DNA of 64,000 nt. Origin: SLNP01 sp964568875. GTDB lineage: Bacteria > Bacteroidota > Bacteroidia > Bacteroidales > VadinHA17. Below the pieces are notes generated by a model. It ran no database searches and had not been told where the DNA came from. It worked only from the letters and a program-made list of their open reading frames with translations. Made by a program: the position numbers and the translations under genes. How positions within the stretch are numbered: position 1 is the stretch's first letter; every line of letters begins with the position of its first letter. Of the stretch, positions 59,342 through 64,000 are shown piece after piece. The stretch lies in contig CAZMSH010000010.1 in NCBI GenBank assembly GCA_964568875.1, forward strand, positions 44,577 through 108,576, given 5' to 3'.

Positions 59342-61435
59342 ATGAGAAAATCAATAATCGGTTTTAGCCGGAATCTGACAGTGCTGCTTGCGGCGATGTT
59401 CACTCTTCCCGCTATTATGAAGGCGCAGGACAGGCTTCCCTCAATGCCGGGATACGATAACTACCGCAAAATGCAGGAGGTGAGAAGAGGCATCGCCGTT
59501 ACTGACTGGAGGTTCGGGGAGTGGGGTTCAGACAGCAGGACATTTACCTATACTCAGGGAGGTACCACATATTCATATAATGTCTCCAGGCGCAGGTCAA
59601 CAGAAATCGAGGCTCCTGACAGGGAGAGACCGGGTCAGCCAGCAAGACGAATGGGTGAACGGCCGGCGCGGGGCCGTCAGTATACTTCGGCGACATCACC
59701 CGATGGCAAGCTGAAAGCTTTCTATCGTGATAACAATATGTGGCTGAGCAACGCAGACGGAAGTAACGAGATGGCAATTACCACTGCAGGCAATGCTGCT
59801 GATCGGGTTAAGTACGGATCAGCAAGCTGGACATACGGCGAGGAGCTTGGGCAGAGTACCGCTATGTGGTGGTCACCTGACGGCAGGAAGATAGCCTTCT
59901 ACAGGTTCGACGAGTCTGGCATTGACGACTATTATGTGCTCAACAAACATCTGGAAATTCAGAATGTTGTTGAGATAGAGCCGTATGTGAAGGTTGGAGC
60001 AAAGAATCCTCTTGTAGATCTTTACATCTATGATATTTCAGATAAGACAACTACCAAAGTCGATGTAAGAAGCGGGGAACCTTTTTCAAACAGGGTTACA
60101 GGCCATTATATCTATAGCATCTCATGGTCAGACGACGGTAACGAACTTCTTTTTCACCGTACCAATCGCAAGCAGAATACTATGGAGTGGTGCGCCGCCA
60201 ATCCTGATAATGGAAATGTGCGCGTCATAATACGTGAAGAGTGGCTGCCCAGCTTTACAAACAACTCCCCGATGCGCAGGTTCCTTGAAGATAACAACAG
60301 GTTTATCTGGGAGTCTGAACGGAACGGTTTCCGCAATTACTATCTCTATGACATGAGCGGCAGACTGCATGCAACACTGACTAATCATCCTTTCGAGGTT
60401 GCCGGTATTGTGAAGATAGATGAGCCCGGTAAGAAACTCTATTACATGGCCCGCAGCGGTGACAATCACATGAAAATGCAACTTCATGTAGTCGGTCTTG
60501 ACGGCAGGGGCGATACGAGGCTCACCGACCCTTCATTCAACCACTCGGTGAACATATCTCCTGACAGCAAATATTTTATTGACACTTATCAGACACACAA
60601 CACTCCGCCGGCGACGAGATTAATCGATATAAGGGGCAGGGTAGTGGCCGAATTGTCGAAGGGCGACCTGACGTCATTCAGTGAGGCTGGTATGAGACCT
60701 GTTGAGCAGTTTACCTTTATATCTGCTGATGGGGTTACCGAATTGCATGGCACCCTTCATTTTCCGTCAGGTTTCGACCCGTCTCGCAAGTATCCTGTGC
60801 TGTTCAGTGTTTATGGCGGACCGGGAAGCACCGGTGCCAATGAAAACTTTACCATGCCTAATGCCCTTACTGAGTACGGTTTCCTGGTGGTACAGCTTAC
60901 GGCCCGTAACGGATCGGGACGTGGCAAGGCTATTGCCGATGCCTATTACGGTAATCTGGGCATCGTGGAGATAGATGATTTTGCTGCCGGCATTAAATCA
61001 CTCTGGAGCCGTCCCTATTTCAATAAGGATAGAGTGGGAGTTTACGGTACCAGCTATGGCGGAACTGTTTCGGCGATGTGTCTTTTAAGGTATCCCGACG
61101 TGTTTCACGCGGCGGTGGCCAACTCGGCGGTTACAGACTGGAGAAACTATGACTCGATATACACCGAGCGTTTCTTTGATCTTCTGGAAGACAACAAGGA
61201 AGGCTATGACAGGGGCAATGTGAACAATTATGCTGCCAACCTGAAAGGGCACCTGATGATTTTCTACGGTTCCCGTGATGATAATGTGCATCCGTCGAAC
61301 TCATATCAGCTTATCAGGGCGCTTCAGCAGGCCGGAAAGCACTTTGAGGTTCAGGTTGGTCCTGATATGGGACATACAGCAGTTAACCAGAGCAGGATGC
61401 TGGAGTTCTTTATCTATCACCTGGTGATGAATTAG
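59342..61435 (+). CDS. Secreted dipeptidyl-peptidase IV-like S9 peptidase
   Basis: A 697-residue S9B peptidase with signal peptide (about 1-28), an eight-bladed propeller region and an alpha/beta-hydrolase domain. Catalytic residues: Ser571 in GTSYGGT, Asp646 in GSRDDNVHP and His678 in PDMGHTA. The Glu pair that holds the substrate N-terminus in DPP-IV is Glu167/Glu168 in WTYGEELG. It should remove X-Pro or X-Ala dipeptides. It probably shares a transcript with the M28 gene and has its own terminator. Confidence 0.94.
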   Translation: MRKSIIGFSRNLTVLLAAMFTLPAIMKAQDRLPSMPGYDNYRKMQEVRRGIAVTDWRFGEWGSDSRTFTYTQGGTTYSYNVSRRRSTEIEAPDRERPGQPARRMGERPARGRQYTSATSPDGKLKAFYRDNNMWLSNADGSNEMAITTAGNAADRVKYGSASWTYGEELGQSTAMWWSPDGRKIAFYRFDESGIDDYYVLNKHLEIQNVVEIEPYVKVGAKNPLVDLYIYDISDKTTTKVDVRSGEPFSNRVTGHYIYSISWSDDGNELLFHRTNRKQNTMEWCAANPDNGNVRVIIREEWLPSFTNNSPMRRFLEDNNRFIWESERNGFRNYYLYDMSGRLHATLTNHPFEVAGIVKIDEPGKKLYYMARSGDNHMKMQLHVVGLDGRGDTRLTDPSFNHSVNISPDSKYFIDTYQTHNTPPATRLIDIRGRVVAELSKGDLTSFSEAGMRPVEQFTFISADGVTELHGTLHFPSGFDPSRKYPVLFSVYGGPGSTGANENFTMPNALTEYGFLVVQLTARNGSGRGKAIADAYYGNLGIVEIDDFAAGIKSLWSRPYFNKDRVGVYGTSYGGTVSAMCLLRYPDVFHAAVANSAVTDWRNYDSIYTERFFDLLEDNKEGYDRGNVNNYAANLKGHLMIFYGSRDDNVHPSNSYQLIRALQQAGKHFEVQVGPDMGHTAVNQSRMLEFFIYHLVMN

Positions 61436-61465
61436 CAGTCGCCGGCCTCGTATGATAACATTAAC

Positions 61466-61497
61466 CCGCCTTTCATTTCAGAGAGGCGGTTTTTTTG
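61466..61497 (+). terminator. Intrinsic terminator after the DPP-IV-like gene
   Basis: CCGCCT at 61466-61471 pairs with AGGCGG at 61484-61489, followed by eight T. Confidence 0.88.
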
Positions 61498-61529
61498 TTG
61501 AATGACGACAGTTGAACTCTAACTGCCGG

Positions 61530-63797
61530 TCAGAATCTGAATCCAATGGAAAGATATCCTTTAACAGGGGGGTAGAAAATTTCTTTGTTGTAGATGCCGT
61601 GCATAACGCCTAGCTTTATTGGTCCGGCGATGGTCATATAACCTATTCCTGCACCGTATCCTCCCAGTAGTGAAAATCCGCTGATGTTACCCGGTTCCTG
61701 TATTACAAAAAAGTCTGAATGAAGACTGAGGTACAAATCTTGCGCCAGGGTAACGTTTGTATCGAAGCCAATGCCTGCTGCCCTTGATACCGGTATTTGC
61801 AAAGGATGGAACCCGGTGAGGGGTATTGATCTGCCTGAGACTTGTTCAATGCCGCCAAGCATATAGAAATTATTGGCAGCGAGTGCAGTTTTGTTTTTTG
61901 AGATAAAGAGGCCGGCTGCCTTGAAGCATAGTGTCACATTCTGTCCTGGTGAAAAATAGTTTCTCAGGTCACCGTAAAAGGTAAAGAACCGTTCAAAGCT
62001 GAGGTCGCTGATGTCGCCTTCATTGATTGTCAGTCTTGATGTGTCAGTCCTTATTACTCCCGAGGTCAGCTTCGATATCTCTGCAGACAGATTAAATACC
62101 ACTCCCGAGCGTGGATAATGCTTGTTGTCGAGTGTGTTTACCCTGTAATTATATGATGCTGTCAGGTAATTGTATCGTAACCTCCTCAGTCCTGAAGGTG
62201 AAATATAGCCGGGTGAAAGATACATCACCTTATAGTCTCCCGATAAGCTCATCATATGGTTAAGACCCAGTCTGTTGTTGATTGAAAATCCGGTTTTAAT
62301 ATCTCTCCCGGTCATTGCTCCGGTTTCATCATTAAGAGAAACCTGCAGCAATTTTGTGGTTTCAGTGTTCAGGTTGAATGCCAGGGCGAATTTCTGATAC
62401 CGGTCGAGGTATTGCTGCGCATTTAGGTTCACCTTCAGGTACTGCCCCAGGTATGTGTCAAGGTTAACGGTCAACCCTGTTGACAGTATGTTTCTGAATA
62501 CCACTGACAGGAGCATTCCCGAGCTCAGTGAGTTATCGTAATGGAGGGAGCCGTAGATCATGTTGGGAGCTTTCTCCAGACATTCAATTACCAGTACAAG
62601 ATTGTCGTCACGAGGTTCAATCCTGTAGGTAATTTTATCGAACAGCGCTTTACCATAGAGCAGCTCTATGCTTTCAGTAATCTTGTCTTTTGTTACGGAC
62701 TCACCAGTTTCGATGTCAAGCAGACCCAGTATTTTGTCTTCAGGAGTACGCTCATTCCCTTCAACCTCAATTTCATCAAAGATATAGACCTGTTTCCGAA
62801 GCAGACTTTCAGGTTGTTTTCGTTGTCCATATTTGTTAAGTGAGTCGGCTATCCTTGCAAACTGCTCCTTAAAAGGCAGAGCTGCCCTGTAACCTCTTTC
62901 CACGAGAGTGTCAACATTGTCGAAAACAAATGAAGAGAAATCTTTTACATCTGGTTCAATCAGGATATCCATGAACTGTTTCTCTGACTCGTAGTCATGG
63001 TGGCTTGTAAACATGGCTACCTGTTTCATAATGTTGGTTACCGATTCCATTCTCTCTACCGGAGATGGATGAAACCCTACGTAAGATCCTATTATTATGT
63101 CAGCACCCATTTCCTTCAGCTCTGTTGCTGCTATATTTCTTATTACTCCTCCGTCTACAATCAGGTGATTGCCAATCCATACCGGTGTGAATACAGAGGG
63201 GATGGCCATGCTTCCCCTGACCGCCTTTGGCAGGTACCCCTCCTTGAGTACTACTTTACTTGCCGTGAGAATATCTGTACCGAGACACAGAAATGGCAGG
63301 GGCATCTCTGAGAAATCGCTGATGTCGGCAGCAGGCCAGAGATAGTAGTTCAGCATATTATCAATCTGCTGTCCGTTGATAAGGGCTGCCGGAAGGTTTA
63401 TTGATCCTTTTCCCAATGGCAGTGAAGCCAGGCTGTTGAAGAAGTATCTCTTCTCCTGGAATATCACTTTGTTCTCCGGAATCTTGTCTGAAAGCATCAT
63501 GTCCCAGTCAATAGATTTCAGGACTTTCTGAAGGCTGTCGAGGCTGTATCCCAATGCGTAGTGACTGCCTATTACGCTGCCCATGCTAACCCCGGTAATT
63601 AGATCGGGATAGAGGCCGGCCTCCTCCATTACTTTCAGTACCCCAATATGAGCGATTCCGTGGGAGCCTCCTCCGCTCAGGGCGATACCTACCTTTGGCC
63701 TTCCTGGTGAAACCTGGGCAGAAACCGCAATGCAGCAAAGAAACAAAGTCAGAACAGCAGATAGATGTTTTGTATTAACTCTTGAAGGGATATTCAT
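61530..63797 (-). CDS. Patatin-like phospholipase fused to a BamA-type beta-barrel
   Basis: A 755-residue outer-membrane protein. After a signal peptide (to about residue 28, AVSAQ) comes a patatin domain with oxyanion loop SGGGSHG at 41-47, nucleophile Ser71 in GVSMG and Asp215 in VDGGV, the Ser-Asp dyad of patatin lipases. A POTRA-like segment follows (about 345-425, starting YIFDEIEVEGNERT), then a BamA/surface-antigen type barrel ending GYLSIGFRF. The domain order matches PlpD-like type Vd secretion proteins. The ATG at 63797 is chosen because it directly precedes the signal peptide. Confidence 0.92.
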   Translation of the reverse strand: MNIPSRVNTKHLSAVLTLFLCCIAVSAQVSPGRPKVGIALSGGGSHGIAHIGVLKVMEEAGLYPDLITGVSMGSVIGSHYALGYSLDSLQKVLKSIDWDMMLSDKIPENKVIFQEKRYFFNSLASLPLGKGSINLPAALINGQQIDNMLNYYLWPAADISDFSEMPLPFLCLGTDILTASKVVLKEGYLPKAVRGSMAIPSVFTPVWIGNHLIVDGGVIRNIAATELKEMGADIIIGSYVGFHPSPVERMESVTNIMKQVAMFTSHHDYESEKQFMDILIEPDVKDFSSFVFDNVDTLVERGYRAALPFKEQFARIADSLNKYGQRKQPESLLRKQVYIFDEIEVEGNERTPEDKILGLLDIETGESVTKDKITESIELLYGKALFDKITYRIEPRDDNLVLVIECLEKAPNMIYGSLHYDNSLSSGMLLSVVFRNILSTGLTVNLDTYLGQYLKVNLNAQQYLDRYQKFALAFNLNTETTKLLQVSLNDETGAMTGRDIKTGFSINNRLGLNHMMSLSGDYKVMYLSPGYISPSGLRRLRYNYLTASYNYRVNTLDNKHYPRSGVVFNLSAEISKLTSGVIRTDTSRLTINEGDISDLSFERFFTFYGDLRNYFSPGQNVTLCFKAAGLFISKNKTALAANNFYMLGGIEQVSGRSIPLTGFHPLQIPVSRAAGIGFDTNVTLAQDLYLSLHSDFFVIQEPGNISGFSLLGGYGAGIGYMTIAGPIKLGVMHGIYNKEIFYPPVKGYLSIGFRF

Positions 63798-63878
63798 TAC
63801 AGGGATTTCATATTTCAGCACTTAAAATTACCACATGCCTCGTTCATATGCAAATAAACGGAACCGAGACCGGCGATA

Positions 63879-63900
63879 GCCGGGCGAGCTCGCGACCGAA
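63879..63900. repeat. 22-base core shared with 13153-13174
   Basis: Matches the stretch at 13153-13174 at 20 of 22 positions. This copy contains the palindrome GCGAGCTCGC, which the two A/G changes disrupt in the other copy. Confidence 0.75.
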
Positions 63901-63918
63901 TGCGAGCAAAACGGCAAA

Positions 63919-63995
63919 CGGTATCCGGTGTCCGGTGTCCGGTATCCGGCACCCGGTACCTGACACCCGGCACCTGGTACCCCTTACCCGATATG
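63919..63995. repeat. Heptamer array, eleven degenerate units
   Basis: Eleven 7-base units, mostly CGGTATC, CGGTGTC, CGGCACC, CGGTACC, TGACACC and TGGTACC, running to the right edge of the window. The consensus equals that of the arrays at 13114 and 51008. No gene is seen from 63798 to 64000. Confidence 0.85.
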
Positions 63996-64000
63996 AACCC

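Noticed and set aside
1..64000. tRNA, rRNA, insertion sequences, prophage or integrative element
   Set aside because: No cloverleaf-like sequence, transposase, integrase or phage gene was recognised on either strand.

Overview
The window is one stretch of a Bacteroidota chromosome, most likely a free-living or gut-type member of the Bacteroidales/Marinilabiliales side of the phylum. This is inferred from gene content: type IX secretion and gliding proteins (PorX, PorW, GldH), Oar-like and other TonB-dependent receptors with carboxypeptidase-regulatory N-termini, a RicT-GldH-TrmB gene order, HU-CCDC81/SPOR and DUF4954 proteins, and thirteen good matches to the Bacteroidota -7 promoter element TAnnTTTG. 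A 100-N scaffold gap indicates a draft or metagenome assembly. I found no tRNA, rRNA, CRISPR array, insertion sequence or prophage; this is mostly ordinary chromosome with interesting junctions.

Layout. 1-2453: the end of glmS and a DUF4954 protein. 2691-8812 (minus): a six-gene nucleotide-sugar operon (aminotransferase, N-acetyltransferase, Gfo/Idh oxidoreductase, UDP-sugar 6-dehydrogenase, galE, rmlB), which predicts a UDP-2,3-diacetamido uronic acid plus UDP-galactose and dTDP-4-keto-6-deoxyglucose for surface glycans. 8917-14551: HU-SPOR membrane protein, metG, ldcA, ald. 14623-19280 (minus): porW-porX-tsaE, the T9SS regulatory/assembly genes. 19355-24783 (minus): nifU-like, mrp, atl, trmB, gldH, ricT, holB. 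25011-27814: pgk, a lipoprotein and a LuxE-like acyl-protein synthetase. 28152-33613 (minus): secreted C1 peptidase, YjbR, YraN, a NarL-type response regulator with its HisKA_3 kinase, and an O-antigen ligase/polymerase-like membrane protein. 33947-40219: Oar-like receptor and adenosylcobalamin-dependent ribonucleotide reductase. 40344-42706: divergent kbl and tdh, the two-step threonine-to-glycine route. 42804-51000: gltX, TatD-like, DUF2156, GNAT, a secreted O-methyltransferase, an APC permease, tcdA, a serine hydrolase. 51045-57005 (minus): an S9 peptidase and a probable metal (copper-type) module of HMA protein, TonB receptor and Cys-rich protein. 57156-63797: mscL, secreted M28 and DPP-IV peptidases, and a patatin-BamA fusion.

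The genes suggest a protein- and amino-acid-using bacterium (several exported peptidases, amino acid permease, alanine dehydrogenase, threonine breakdown) that can make deoxynucleotides without oxygen (class II reductase) and builds a uronic-acid-containing surface glycan.

The least explained signal lies between genes: four of seven stop-to-stop (convergent) junctions carry short tandem arrays. The unit sequence differs from place to place, but the period is 7 at three junctions and at a fourth array near the right edge, and 8 at the remaining junction, where two arrays are arranged as inverted arms around a hairpin. A 22-base core is shared by two of these sites about 50 kb apart.
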